The notes under the pieces were generated by a model that had not been told where the DNA came from, did not search any database, and saw nothing but the letters and a program-made list of their open reading frames with translations. This document shows, piece by piece, positions 46,779 through 59,861 of a stretch of 64,000 nucleotides of DNA; position 1 is the stretch's first letter, and each line of letters begins with the position of its first letter. The DNA comes from Hibiscus mutabilis (taxonomy: Eukaryota > Streptophyta > Magnoliopsida > Malvales > Malvaceae): contig JAGYYJ010001692.1 of assembly GCA_019671005.1 (NCBI GenBank), positions 1 through 64,000 of the forward strand, in the 5' to 3' direction. The translations under genes were made by a program, and so were the position numbers.

Positions 46779-49051
46779 TGTAACACCCAAAACCCGGTGC
46801 CACATTGGGCCTCAAGCCTAAACCCATTTATGAAAATCTGTGACGAGTTAGCCTAAATCATGCTTCATAAACCATAATAATAATAAAAGTTATACAATTT
46901 CCCAAACATTGCTTTGGAGCTCAGGTTTTTAAAACATACAAATAAGCATTCGACATGGAAATAAGTAAATAAGAGTTACAGTTACAAAATATAAGGGTCC
47001 TATGAATAGATTGCCCCTACAAATCTAGGTACTGTACTCTTTACATATCGATGAGCTGAAGCCCTACTCCGATGGCTCCTTGTAAAACACGCGGTAGCCT
47101 AATAACCTGCGTAAGGAAAAGATGATTCCAAACGCTGAGCTCGAAAGCTCAGTGGATACACCTCTAATCTACTATGCTTCATGCAGATCATAAACAATGA
47201 TAGAACAAATATGAATGTCAATGTCGCACTCTTATCACCTAAACACATGGGTTCACATGATCAAACATCAATTCAATTATCAATAAATAAGGGTTCACAA
47301 GCCCGCATGACATACCATACCGTACAAGAGTAAGGCCGGGTCACATAGCATCGGTACATACACTCTAGGTAAGGTCGAGTCACGCAGTATCGGAATATAC
47401 ACCCTGGGTGAGGCCGGGTCACGCAGCATCGGAACATACACCCTACTCGGAATCATCCCTCGAGCATATATGGATGAGGCCCGGGTCACATAGCATCGGT
47501 AACCTCCATCCCTTAACTTACCATGGTGTTGCAACACAGTCTTGGGCATCCTGATCCCGCCAACCAAGTACACGCACGTCACAACTCATTATTACCATAT
47601 TAATACATTAGAGACTTTAACCAGCTTAAGGTCTACTCATACATAAATCTCTCTTTTTATTTTCATTTATTCATATACGGGGTTGGACATCTAATTCTCA
47701 GTTTTAGAACTCAATTCACCCCCTAGGGACCCTTTGGGACCTATACCTCGAATTATGGAACCCCTAAACTAAACCTCAATTTTTTGGGCAGAATCCCCAG
47801 TGAGTACTGGTACTTCTATATAGGTATCGATACTCCTCTGATAGTACCAGTACTCCACCTTGGGTACCGATACTCGATGTAGGTTCGAACAAAATAAATC
47901 CTCAAGCCGTACTGATACGCTTGGCTCCGTATCGGTATTGGATAATAGTACTTAAACTACCCGTACTGATCCTCATTCGTATCGGTACGTAAAAGCCTCT
48001 AACAAAAAATGGAACAGTGGTACCGATACGCTTCATAGCGTACCGGTACACGAACACGCTACTAGAATTTCTAGCAAGCAAGGGGTACCGATACTCTGGT
48101 ACCCGTACCGGTACACCTCTCATAACTTAACTCATTATTTAAAAGAAAGTACCGATAATGAAGCACCAATACCGGTACGCGAACCTAGATTTCCAGGTCT
48201 AGAGTTTGAAACTCAACCCTAACACTCCCTAAACAACAGGGTAAACTTTGAAACTCGACCTACGGATTATGTGGGAAGTTTTAAGTTAATTTTCACTAGT
48301 TTTACAAGCTTTTAACAACAATCATGGATTTTTCCATTAACACTCCATCAAGACATTCAAACATGCCCAAATCATTAAAATGGCATACAAGCAATTATCT
48401 CTATGATATGCAGAAAAACAAAGGAATCGGAAGTGTACTAACCTCCTCAAAAGCACCAGCACTTGATCCTACCAGCTTTAAACCTTCCATTTTCCTTGAG
48501 CCTTAGAGTGCTCACCAAGCTCTCTAACTACAAAGATAGATGGTAAACTCGTCACAACACTAGTAGAGAGATTGAGAAGCTAAAAACATAGCTCAAAAAG
48601 AAAATGAAGCCCTCAACTCCCCATTCATGTTCTCCTTCATCAACCCCATAAAAACCCAACCTCCACCATTCTAAACCAAACTTACCTTGAATGGTAGATC
48701 ATTCCAAGCTGACTAGAACTCCCTTAACAAGAAAAATGAGATTCACACCCCCAAAACCTTAAAGATCTCACCTTTAACACTCAAATTGGGTGAGAAATGA
48801 GGGTACGAGAGAGAGAGCAACAAAGAACAATGGAGACCTCACTAACCTTACACATGTAGGGAAATAAACACCCATTAGCCTCCCCTATCATCCAACCATG
48901 CTTTTACCAAAATAACCCTTCTAACAATATTTTAATTTTAGCCCACATCACATAAATCAAGCCCAATGATGCTCAAGGCCTTAATTCGACCTAACACTCG
49001 AGGCCCAACACTTAAGTTAACCCGACTCTTGGATCCTAAAATCTGAGTCAT
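46779..49051 (-). repeat. 3' LTR of element 2
   Basis: It begins (+ strand) TGTAACACCC and is collinear with 53,777-56,097. The inner boundary is approximate because the terminal bases (GAGTCAT against GGGTCATGACA) have diverged. Between about 47,800 and 48,180 it contains many GTACCGATACG-like motifs. Confidence 0.8.
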
Positions 49052-52000
49052 TCTTTAAGAAATTTCGTCTTCGAAATTTACCTTTGGGAAACAGGTGCGG
49101 GTACAGAAGTTCCATGTCCTCCTTGACCTCTCACGTGGCCTCTTCGACTCCGTGGTTCCTCCATAACATATTTACCAAGGGTATACATTTGTTGTGAAGC
49201 TCTTTAACCCATCTGTCAAGAACTCTTATCGGTTTCTCTTCATATTTCAAGTCAGGATTGACCTCAATATCTTTAAACGAAACCACATGCGATGGATCCG
49301 AACGGTAACGCCTTAACATCGATACATAAAACACATTATGGATACGTGCCAGCTCATGAGGCAGGGCTAACCGGTAAGCTACAGGTCTAACTCCCTCTAT
49401 GATCTCATAGGGTCTAATAAATCTTGGGTTTAACTTGCTCTTCCGCCCAAAACGGATGACTTTTTTTCACGGTGACACATTGAGAAAAACCCTATCACCG
49501 ACCTCATACTCAACATGCTTGCGTTTCCGGTCTGCATAGGCCTTCTAACGATCAAAAGCTGCTTGCAATCTTTCCTTGATCTGAACCTTTTCTTTCGTTT
49601 GTCTGATTAATTTCAACCCTACAATTCTTCTCTCGTTAAGCTTTGTCCAACAAAGAGGGGTTCTACACTTACGCCCATACAACGCCTCGAATGGAGCCAT
49701 TTTGATGCTTGATTAAAAACTGTTGTTGTAGGCGAACTCAATCAGCGGTAACTGCTCCTCCTAACTCTTTTCAAAATCAATAACACAACACCAGAGCATA
49801 TCCTCCAAGATCTGGATGACTCGCTCGGATTGGCCATCAGTCTATGGATAAAAGGCTGTACTAAAATACAACTTGGTATCCAAAGCCTCATAAATCTTCT
49901 TCCAAAGCCTAGCGGTGAAGCGAGGATCCCTATCCGATATAATCGATGACGGTACTCCATGCAGTCTCACAATCTTTTTGATATACAATTTGGCTAACCG
50001 TTAAGGGTGAAATCCATATGCACAGGTATGAAGTGAGTATACTTGGTCAAACGATCCACTATCACCCAAATCGCGTCATGCTTCATTTGTGTCAAGGGGC
50101 TCGTAACAAAATCCATTGGCACATTGTCTCACTTCCATTGAGGAATCTGAATAGGCTAAAGCAAGCCCAAAAGAACCTGATGCTCTGTCTTTACTTGCTG
50201 ACATGCAAGGCACTTATTTACAAACTCAGATATATCCCTCTTCATGCATGGCCACCAATAGAATGATCGAATATCATGATACATTTTGTTACTCTCGGGA
50301 TAAACCGTATACGAACTATGGTGTGCCTCTCTAAGGATACGATCCCGAAGGTCTTCCAAAGATGGAACGCATAATCGGCCCTTGAAATACAAAAATCCAC
50401 CATCCCGTATCTCGAAATCAGATTCTTTACTTATTTGAACTGATTTAATTTTGGTCACAAGGTCTTCGTCCATAACTTGCATCTTTCTTATCTCTTGTAT
50501 CAAGGTAGGTTCCACACGAAGTTCAGCTAGCAACCCTCCATCATCGATCATCCTCAATCGAGCGAACATCGCTCTCAAATCTGACATAGACTTTCGGTTC
50601 AAAGCATCAGCCACCACATTGGCCTTACCGGGATGATACTCTATGATGCAGTCATAGTCTTTCAACAATTCAATCCATCTTCTTTGCCTCAGATTCAACT
50701 CTTTTTGGGTAAAGTGGTACTTCAAGCTTTTGTGGTCTGTAAAAATATAGCACTTTTCCCCGTAAAGGTAGTGTCTCCAAATTTTCAAGGCGAAGATAAC
50801 TGCCGCTAATTCCAAATCATTTGTGGGGTAATTCTTTTCATGAGGCTTAAGCTATCTTGAGGCGTAAGCCACAACCTTGCCCTCTTGCATTAAAACACAA
50901 CCTAACCCACATAATGAGACATCACTGTAGACTACATAATCCCTTCCTGGCTCAGGTTACGTCAATACCGGGCCTCCGTAAGATATGCCTTTAACTATTC
51001 AAAACTTTAATGTCTTTTCTCATTCCACTCAAAAGGGACTCCTTTCTGTAAGAGTTTGGTCATAGGCACCACTATGATAGAGAATCATTTAACAAACCGC
51101 CTATAATACCCGGCAAGTCCAAGGAAACTACGAACTTCTAAAATATTCCTAGGGGGTTTTATTTAACTATCGCTTGGATCTTTTGGGGGTCAACGCGGAT
51201 TTTATTCGTGAAGACGATGTGACCCAAGAAAGCCACTTTAGAAAGCCAGAACTCACACTTACTGTACTTGGCATAAAGCTTCATCTCTCTCAAGGTATGA
51301 AGGTCGACTCGTAGATGATAGTCGTGCTCCTCTTCTGAGCGCGAGTACATCAGGATGTCATCTATGAAGACCACTACAAACTGGTCTAGGTAAGGCTGAA
51401 AAGTCTGATTCATGAGATCCATAAAAGCTGCAGACGCATTGGTAAGCCCAAATGGCATCACCAAGAACTTATAATGTCCATACCGAGTCCTAAAATTGGT
51501 CTTTTGAACATCCTCTTCCACCACCCTCAACTGGTAGTAGCCCAATCTTAAGTCGATCTTCGAGAACACGCACGCACCCCTTAACTAGTCAAACAGATCA
51601 TCGATCCTTTGAAGGGGATAACATTTCTTCACGGTTACCTTATTAAGTTGTTGATAGTCAATGCACATCATCATTGATCCATCTTTTTTCTTAACAAACA
51701 AGATCAATGCACCCCAAGGTGAGACACTCGGTCGAATAAAACTTCTTTCGAATAACTCTTGAATTTGACTCTTTAACTCCCTCAACTCGGTGGGTGCCAT
51801 ACGATACAGTGCTATCAACACTGTTGTTGTTCCAAGAATTACCTCAATTCTGAACTCTAACTCTCGATCGAGAGGTAACTCGGGTAGCTCATCAGGGAAA
51901 ATATCAACAAACTCTCTAACCATCTGCAAATTCTTTAACACCGGACCCTCAATTCGGGTATCTACTACATAAGCTAAAAAGACCTTACAACCCTGTTGAA

Positions 52001-52553
52001 TCAACTTTTAAGCTGTCAAAGCTGATACCACGTTCGAAAGACACAGATTTCTTTCACCTCTAACCAGCATCGACTCATCCAAAATACGGAGTTTTAAACT
52101 CTTAGTCCTTCAACCCAAACATGCATCGTGTTCGAAAAGCCAATCTATCCCTAAAATGGCATCAAACTCTTAGAACGGTAGTACCATTAAATCTACAGGG
52201 AACACTGAACCTTGGACCTCTATAGGATACCTCCTATAGACCTTATCAACTAACACATCATACCCCAACGGGCTAGTCACACGAACTCATACTTTAAGAT
52301 CTTCGGTAGGTATGCTCTACTACTCTGATAACCCATTACAGATGTAGGAATAAGTAAACCTCAAATCCACAAGAGCAACAATAAAAACAGAAAATAAGGT
52401 GAACATACCTAAGATAACATCGGTGGCTTCGCAGTCCTCGTGTGCCCTAACTGCATACTGTCTCGCAGGAGCTCTCGCTGTTAACTGGAAGGTACCTCCA
52501 CTCTGGGGTCCCGACGCATGACTTGCCCTCCTTCTAGAGAAACCACGACCCAT
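49052..52553 (-). pseudogene. pol: pol pseudogene of Ty3/gypsy element 2
   Basis: Minus-strand order from 52,553. Protease at about 52,320-52,420 reads ALVDLRFTYSYIC, so the catalytic D-S/P-G is replaced by D-L-R. Reverse transcriptase is at about 51,160-51,880 (VKKKDGSMMMCIDYQQLN, FSKIDLRLGYYQL, FIDDILMYS with the Asp pair intact). RNase H and the integrase zinc finger are at about 50,160-50,950 (TDHKSLKYHF, HPGKANVVADALNRKS, CLACQQVK). The integrase core and a chromodomain-like tail are at about 49,100-50,100. Several stops and frameshifts break the gene. Confidence 0.85.
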
Positions 52554-53631
52554 ATGTGCTGCAAAAGAGTTCCTCTGGTTTTAGACTGGGGTAGCATCCA
52601 AAGCCTCAGGGCAGTCTCTCAAGAAATGGTCCAGTGATCCACACCCATAGCATACCTTGGCATTACTAGAGCACTCCCCATGGTGTTTATGCCCACACTG
52701 GGCACATACTGGTGCATAAGATCCTCTAGATGAACCTGAGCTCATAGCTAAAGAGAAGTTAGGCCTCCTACGCCCCGCAGAGGTCGACCTACAATCGTAC
52801 CTTACTGATTGGTTCGGTGCTCCACCTCTCTGACTCTAGTTTCTTCAATTTCTCCTCAGGGAGGACTAGACTGATTAGAGTGGGAATGACCTCCTCCACT
52901 TGCATTGGTATGGCCCACAAGCTGACTATACGTCAATCCTTGCACTTGCTCGAGAGACTTAGCACTAGCGGCCAAATCTGAGAACATCTTGGGTGGGTTT
53001 GCTGTAAAAAACGTTTGTATCTCTTTCCGTAGATCATTCTTGAACCGCTTACACTTCATCTTCTCGGTGGCAACAAGCTTTGAAGCATACCTACTCAGCT
53101 GTAGAAACTCTTGTTCATACTCATAAATCATTCGATTCCCTTGTACTAGATGAGTAAATCGGTCTCGCAGATTGTCTATATGGGCCTCTCCAACATACTG
53201 CTTCTCAAACTCATAAAGAAAATCATCCCAAGTGGGTCGATTAGGATACCAACCTAACTCCACCGTCTCCCACCACTCACGAACATTCTCCTTCATAAGA
53301 GAAAAAACACACTTCAACTTGTATCTCTTAACTATTGATCCGCCTTGATTGGATTATCTTGTCATGATCCCAGGAAATCCGTTGCACCATATCTACGAAA
53401 CCTCTCAACTAGGGCATCTCGAGGGGTAGCAGGAGTTCTTGGGATAACCCTCACTATCCGATCTAGCGCCCTATGTAGATGAGAGAAGTAATTGGCTCCT
53501 TGGTGCTCTTCACTCTCCGACCTATCTTCAGTCTTCGGGATAAAATCCTCATCGAAGCTCTCCTCCCTAGAACCCCAACTCTTCTCTAGATCATGAACTC
53601 TTCTAGGCATATTCAACTGTATAATTAACAA
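52554..53631 (-). pseudogene. gag: gag pseudogene of Ty3/gypsy element 2
   Basis: Minus strand. The start MPRRVHDLEKSWGSREESF is near 53,613. A frameshift near 53,340 separates it from the capsid region 53,317-52,856 (FSLMKENVREWWETVELGW, THLVQGNRMIYEYEQEF). Zinc-knuckle sequence, CGHKHHGECSS and CYGCGSLDHFLRDCPE-like, lies at about 52,600-52,710. Confidence 0.82.
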
Positions 53632-53759
53632 ACAAGGTTACCCCATCGAATATTCAGTCTTAATATGAGTACGACTTCGATTTGTAGGCATGTATTCATT
53701 AGATACCCTTCTTAAGATCCTCTAATACCCCCGGGGTTCCTAGAACCGGTTAAACCTAG

Positions 53760-53771
53760 GCTCTGATACTA
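53760..53771 (-). other. Primer-binding site of element 2
   Basis: On the minus strand TAGTATCAGAGC follows the LTR end GGGTGTTACA after five bases. It matches the initiator tRNA-Met site TGGTATCAGAGC at all but one base. Confidence 0.8.
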
Positions 53772-53776
53772 CTAAA

Positions 53777-56097
53777 TGTAACACCCAAAACTTGGTGCCA
53801 CATTGGGCCTCAAGCCAAAACCCATTTATGAAAATCTGTGAGCGAGTTAGCCTAAATCCATACTTCATAAACCATAATAATAATAATAAAAGTTATACAA
53901 TTTCGCAAACATTGCTTTGGAGCTCCGGTTTTTAAAACATACAAATAAGCATTCGACATAGAAATAAGTAAATAAGAGTTACAGTTACAAAATATAAGGG
54001 TCCTATGAATACATTGCCCCTACAAATCTAGGTACTGCATTCTTCACATATCAATGAACTGAAGTCCTACTCTGATGGCTTCTTGTAAAACATGCAGCAA
54101 ACTAATAACCTGCGTAAGGAAAAGACGATTCCAAACGCCAAGCTCGAAAGCTCAATGGATACACCTCTATTCTACTATGCTTACACCTCTATTCTACTTT
54201 ATGCAAATCATAAACATAAGCATGTAGTCAATAATGATAGAACAAATATGAATGTCAATGGCCCTACTCTTATCACCTAAACACATGGGTTCACATGATC
54301 AAACATTAATTTAATTATCAATAAATAAGGGCTCACAAGCTCGCATACCATACCATACCGTACTTGAGTGAGGCCAGGTCATATAGCATCGGTACATAAA
54401 CTCCGGGTGAGGCTGGGTCACGCAGCATCGGAACATACACCCTGGGTGAGGTCGGGTCACGCAGCATCGGAACATACACCTTACTCCTAAGTATCCATCG
54501 AGCACATATGGATGAGACCTGGGTCACATAGCATCGATAACCTCTATCCATTAACTTACCATGGTGTTGCAACACAATCTTGGGCATCCGGATCCCGTCA
54601 ACCAAGTACACGCACGACACAACTCATTATTACCATATTAATACATTAGAGACTTTAACCAACTTAAGGTCTACTCACACATAAATCTCCCTTTTTATTC
54701 TAATTTATTCATATACGGGGTTGGACATCCAATTCTCAGTTTTAGAACTCAATTTTCCCCCTAGGGACCCTTTGGGACCTATACCTCGAATTATGGAACC
54801 CGTAAACTAAACCTCAATTTCCTTGGGCAGAATGCCCAGTGAGTACCGGTACTCCTATATGGGTATTGGTACTCCCCTGATGGTAGAGGTACTCCACTTT
54901 GGGTACCGATACTCGATGTAGGTTCGAACAAAATGAATCCCCAAGCCGTACTGATACGCTTGGCTCTGTATCGGTACCAAATAACAGTACTTAAACCACC
55001 CGTACCGATCCTCATCCGTACCGAAACCCTAACTTACCCATACCGGTACACGAAAGCCTCCCACATGCAATAGAACAGTGGTACCGATACACTTCATAGC
55101 GTATCGATACACGAACACACTACTAGAATTCCTAGCAAGCAAGGGGTACCAATACTCCAGTACCCGTACCGGTACGCCTCTCACAACTTGACTTATCATT
55201 TAAAAGGAGGTACCGATACTAAAGCACAGTACCGGTACGCGAACCCAGATTTCCAGGTCTAGAATTTGAAACTCAACCCTAACACTCTCTAAACAGCAAG
55301 GTAAACTCTGAAACTCGACCTACGGGTTATGAGGGAAGTTTTAAGTTGATTTCCACTAATTTTACAAGCTTTTAACAACAATCATGGATTTTGCCATTAA
55401 CACTCCATCAAGACATTCAAACATGCCCAAATCATTAAAATGGCATACATGCAATTATCTCTATGATATGCAAAAAAAGGAACCGAAAGTGTACTAACCT
55501 TCTCAAAAGCACCAACACTTGATCCTACTAGCTTTAAACCTTCCCTTTTCCTTGAGCCTTAGAGTGCTCACCAAGCTCTCTAACTACAAAGATAGATGGT
55601 AAACTCGTCAGAACACTAGTAGAGAGATTAGGAAGCTAAAAACACAGCTCAAAAAGAAAATGGAGTCATCAACTTCCCATTCCCGTTCTCTTCCATCAAC
55701 CCTATAAAAACTCAACCTCCACCATTCTAAACCAAACTTACCTTGAATGGTAGGTCCTTCCAAGCTGACTAGAACTCCCTTAACAAGCAAAACGAGATTC
55801 ACACCCTAAAACCTTAAAGATCCCACCTTTAACACTCAACTTGGGTGAGAAATGAGGGTAAGGGAGAGAGAGCAACAAAGAACATGGGTGACCTCACTAA
55901 CCTTACACATGGAGGGAAACAAACACCCATCAGCCTCCCCCTAACATCCAACCATGCTTTTACCAAAATAACCCTTCCAACAATATCTCAACTTTAGCCC
56001 ACATCACATAAATCAGGCCCAAGGATACTCAAGGCCTTAATTCGACCCAACACTCGAGTTAACCCGACTCTTGGATCCCAAAATCCGGGTCATGACA
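53777..56097 (-). repeat. 5' LTR of element 2 (2,321 bp)
   Basis: It ends TG...CA on the minus strand (TGTCATGACCC ... GGGTGTTACA). It is highly similar to 46,779-49,051, with a few indels near 54,160-54,240. GTACCGATACG-like motifs cluster at about 54,840-55,240. Confidence 0.87.
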
Positions 56098-56102
56098 ATA
56101 GA

Positions 56103-57060
56103 GTTCTTATATAATAAGAGTTAAACCATGATAAAATAAAAATTCTAATACGATAAGACTCAAACTTAAAATCTCAAAACTCTACCATTCAAGAGTAGTG
56201 TAATAATAATTTTACCCCTCTATTATATGCTGAAATTCGAGATTTAAACTCTCTACTTTGATTTAGCATATTTTTGGTCATGCACTTTTATGATTTTTGT
56301 TTTCTTGACTTATGGACTATGATCCATGAAACAAGTGATTGAAAATGGAAAAGTGATTTAAGGTTAAAACTAAAGATGCAAGATTGTTTGTAATCATCGT
56401 AATTTATAGCATTTTGGACTTTTGATTTCTTTTGAAATTTCATTATGTATGATATAGTTTTCTAATGTAATTATTTAATGTAGTTGTCCATAGACTCAAG
56501 CATTTTTCAAATCTACTTTGAGATAAAAAAAATATGTTTAATGTAATTTTTTCCTTATTGGTACGTAAGAAACCATAGTAATCCTTGACTTTGCACTTTT
56601 TGTAGTGGTCTTTGCTTTACTTCATCATATTTCGGTCTCATTTTAGCATATGGATATGCCTCTCTACCATGTTTGGATAGACTGGACTTATTATGTTTAC
56701 GAAGTTTTATCATGAGTCCTGAGGATTCTTTGCAAAGTATCAAAGTAGCAATGAATCTGCTCAATAAAAAGGGTTGTTGATGAAAGGTTAAAGATAATTA
56801 AAATGGGTTTTACTTTGATGGGTCGAAGGAGATTTTTATTTGATCAAATGTTACAATATGTATTTATTAAAGAAATTAATGATTTAGTGGCTAAGATATA
56901 AAAAAAAATGTTTGGAGTGATCAAAACATTAACTGCCGTTTGGGTGATCAAAATGATAAATTTATTTAATAATGGTGAACAAAATTGAAAGAATTTTGTT
57001 TTTGGTGATCAAAATGTTAGTGTCCTAAAGGTTGAGTGATCATTCAAATAGTTTTGCTTA
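56103..57060. other. AT-rich intergenic, nothing recognised
   Basis: No credible gene, RNA or element end was seen. Confidence 0.4.
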
Positions 57061-57099
57061 AAACTTTTTAGCACCTGCCACTTTGCAATACATAACCAC

Positions 57100-57375
57100 A
57101 GTCTTAGCCACGTGTTACCGCCAAAGGACCGCCAGTCCAAGCTGTCACTCTTAGCTGCTGTCGGCTCTCAGATCCCGGCTTCCCGATTTACGTAATTTAC
57201 CAAAAACTCCTTTTAGGGATATTCCAGTCATTTACCCATAAAAGCAGGGGAAACTTCAACGGCGTCACTTGTAGGGATATTCTAGTCATTTCACGGAGGA
57301 ATCACGGAATTCAAATGATTTCTCGACAAGTATTTACGAGAAGGAAGAGGAACAAATTGGAGACCACGTGGCGGA
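57100..57375. promoter_or_regulatory. Promoter-like stretch with two G-boxes and a 20-bp direct repeat
   Basis: CACGTG occurs at 57,109-57,114 and 57,365-57,370, the second in the ABRE-like context CCACGTGGCG. TAGGGATATTCCAGTCATTT (57,214-57,233) recurs with one change at 57,272-57,291. The stretch is less AT-rich than its surroundings. No coding region is seen close by, so it may be a relic or a distal regulator. Confidence 0.35.
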
Positions 57376-57551
57376 ACTCCATTGGTGGATTGACATCGTT
57401 CTTTACGTAGAAGATAAACAATAGGAATTACAAAAGTATATTGTTAAGATCAGGTGCAACTTGTGTTTACTATTTTTTATTTAGGCTAAATGATTCAAAT
57501 CGGACTTTACAGAATTTTTTTATAAAATCGATTTTTTTTTAATTTATTGAA

Positions 57552-57766
57552 GGGTATTTATTTCATGCATAAGAGTAAATTGTTTTTTCTACAAGACTAA
57601 TTTTATTTTAAACATTAAAATCTTAAAAACTCACCCTAAAACTTTAGATTCTAAACCCTGACTCCTAAAACTTAAATTATACTAAAAACCATGAAACCTT
57701 GAATCTTAAATTAGACCAACTTATAAAAAACAAAATTTTCACTGTCAGTGCATGAAATATATTCCC
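57552..57766. mobile_element. Mutator-type MITE with telomere-like core (215 bp)
   Basis: Perfect 9-bp target duplication TTTATTGAA at 57,543-57,551 and 57,767-57,775. Inverted ends GGGTATTTATTTCATGCA and TGCATGAAATATATTCCC. The core (57,615-57,710) is a degenerate CCCTAAA/CCTTAAA tract. A 9-bp duplication points to mobilisation by a Mutator-like transposase. Confidence 0.85.
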
Positions 57767-57775
57767 TTTATTGAA

Positions 57776-58600
57776 TTCTTAATATTAAAATTTTTAATTT
57801 TTAATTTTTGTAAATAATTTAATCTCTCGTTTTATTCGACCAATTAATAATTAATTTGAAAGTGGAAACCACACCTTTAAAAAAATTAAAATCTCTACCG
57901 ACAAGGTTGATCCAAGTGGTAAGCAGCTTGGTATTGCTTAAGCAGTTTTCGAGTTTAAAGCCTTGTGTATGCCGCAAATTCCCGCTAGAAGATTCAACCA
58001 CCAACATTAAGTGTGCGGCGTGGATCGATTTGAATTAGCATGGTAAAGACATAGAACCCCAAGGGTAACCAAAAAAATTGAAATATCCTATTCGGCATAG
58101 TTAATACGTTAAGAATTGCCAATCCAAAATTGTTTTAACCAATGGGGTATATCAAAAGCATGAATAGAATACAATAGTGATAAAAAGAGAAGAGTGAATT
58201 CGCTAGGTAAGAAGAGGAGGAGAAGTCCACGTAGGACGGTGGTGGGTCGGCCGCGGTCATCAATCATGCGGCGGAGCGCATCATTGAACTCATTCCCCCG
58301 GTGGACCCCAACCAAAGTTGGGGCGGTGAACCGCAAACAAACGAGCCCTTCTCTCACATACAATGTTACTATATTGTAAGAGTTAGCGTAAGCAGCTAAA
58401 GAGGAGATCCTAGGAGGGTCCTATTAGGATCTCAAAACTCCTTTTTGGACATCGACCACCCTCCAAACTTTTTCCCTTTCTCAATCCAAAAACAACACCT
58501 TACCCTTCCAACTTGTTGTTTTTTTTCTTTTTCCTTGTCTTATTACAAGACCTTTCTCTTCACATTGGTTGGTGAAGAAACCCCCAAGCTTTGTATAGTA

Positions 58601-58644
<44 letters not shown>

Positions 58645-59861
58645 CAAACTACACTCATGACTCGACGTGCTTCCACTCTTTTTTATTCCTGTGGTGTGAA
58701 ACACAAGCTTCTTTCAAAGGGGACATGACATCCACCATGATTGCATGGCATCCCTTGTGTATTGACAATGAGATAAAATACCCTACTTTCTTTCTTAAGT
58801 CTATATAAATATTGCCATTTTTTCAAAATCAAAATATTTTCAATTCTTGATTTATTCTAGTTATTTTGCGGATTAATAAAATAAAATCGTAATCTTTTAA
58901 AATATATATATCAGTGATATGTGAATATTGTATGAGTTGATTATTGAGCATCATGTGAATTAGAGTGGATATCATGCGGCTATTTCATACATTATTATTG
59001 TCATCATATTTTGGAAAAAGCTAGTGATTCATTCAGGAACTAACTAACACTTCCTTCTCAAATGGTTTGCACAGTAACCAGAAAATATCTATTGAGAGTA
59101 GTAGTATTGTTGAAGGTTGAACTTTCCCATTGGTGTAGCTGTATCCGTACTGAACAAGAAATGGGATAATGATATAAGTCTGAGAACCCCATGCTTTTGA
59201 TATCTGAGACTGTTGTAACTGAGGTTTCTACCCTAAGTTCAGAAGCACATGTGTTTTTTTTTCGCAAAACAATTATTTTTATTAATGGAAACAAATTCGA
59301 ACATGACAACAATAGACTGAAACACAAAAAGCACAAACTACGCAATACACTCAAGACTCGAGTTAAAAACAAATAAGAAAACGATTCCTCATACCGTACA
59401 TACAACAATCCAAACTAATAGTGTTATTATGTGTCGCATATTGATTAGTTGGCCGCCTGTAATTTCTTAACTTGGAACTCTCAAATTTGTAAGGGAATGG
59501 GGACAGTGATGGGGAAAGAAAATAGATGGCATGAGGGGCACAGGTGAGCAGATGATGGGGGTCCGTGGAGACAAGAGGTGGTGGTTTACAATTGGATTAA
59601 GCCAGGGCGCTCGTGGTTAATGATCGGCGCTTGCTGGAAGGAGGTCGGAAGTGGGAGGTCCAGTTCACTTCGATTATAACGCGTGTGAATTGACCTGTTA
59701 GATCCTTAGATGTTGCAAAGCCTAAATGATGAATGTTTTGGGGTTCTAGAGAGTAAGATGTAATTCGTGTTGCCCTTAACTTTTTGCTTCAATATTCCAT
59801 TTTTATTCTATTGTTATTGTACTTGGGAAATGGCACATAGATGCTAACTTTGTTACAGTCA
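57776..59861. other. Intergenic DNA with a (TAA)n microsatellite
   Basis: (TAA)n of about 15 repeats lies at 58,598-58,643. A short perfect hairpin CCCCAAC/GTTGGGG lies at about 58,306-58,323. The ORF at 58,363-58,109 on - (RRMIDDRGRP) has no recognisable domain, and a gene there is unsupported. The rest is AT-rich. Confidence 0.45.

Larger units (their letters stand above)
46779..56097 (-). mobile_element. Full-length Ty3/gypsy element 2 (9.3 kb, Tekay/Del-like)
   Basis: The target duplication ATAGA is perfect at 46,774-46,778 and 56,098-56,102. LTRs lie at 46,779-about 49,051 and 53,777-56,097. Gag and pol are read on the minus strand, so the right LTR is the 5' LTR. Domains are in gypsy order. 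The pol C-terminus (LDRWVKELHNKCIPLVN, LWRNHGVEEATW) resembles Tekay/Del chromoviruses. Many stops and frameshifts are present, so the copy is not autonomous. Confidence 0.9.

Noticed and set aside
47295..47582. Repetitive ORF with VYVPMLRDP units, paralleled at 54,333-54,620
   Set aside because: It lies in both LTRs of element 2 and reflects a short DNA tandem repeat; no evidence of translation.
58109..58363. Possible gene fragment (VGVHRGNEFNDALRRMIDDRG region)
   Set aside because: It looks somewhat protein-like, but no start context, splice partner or known family could be supported.
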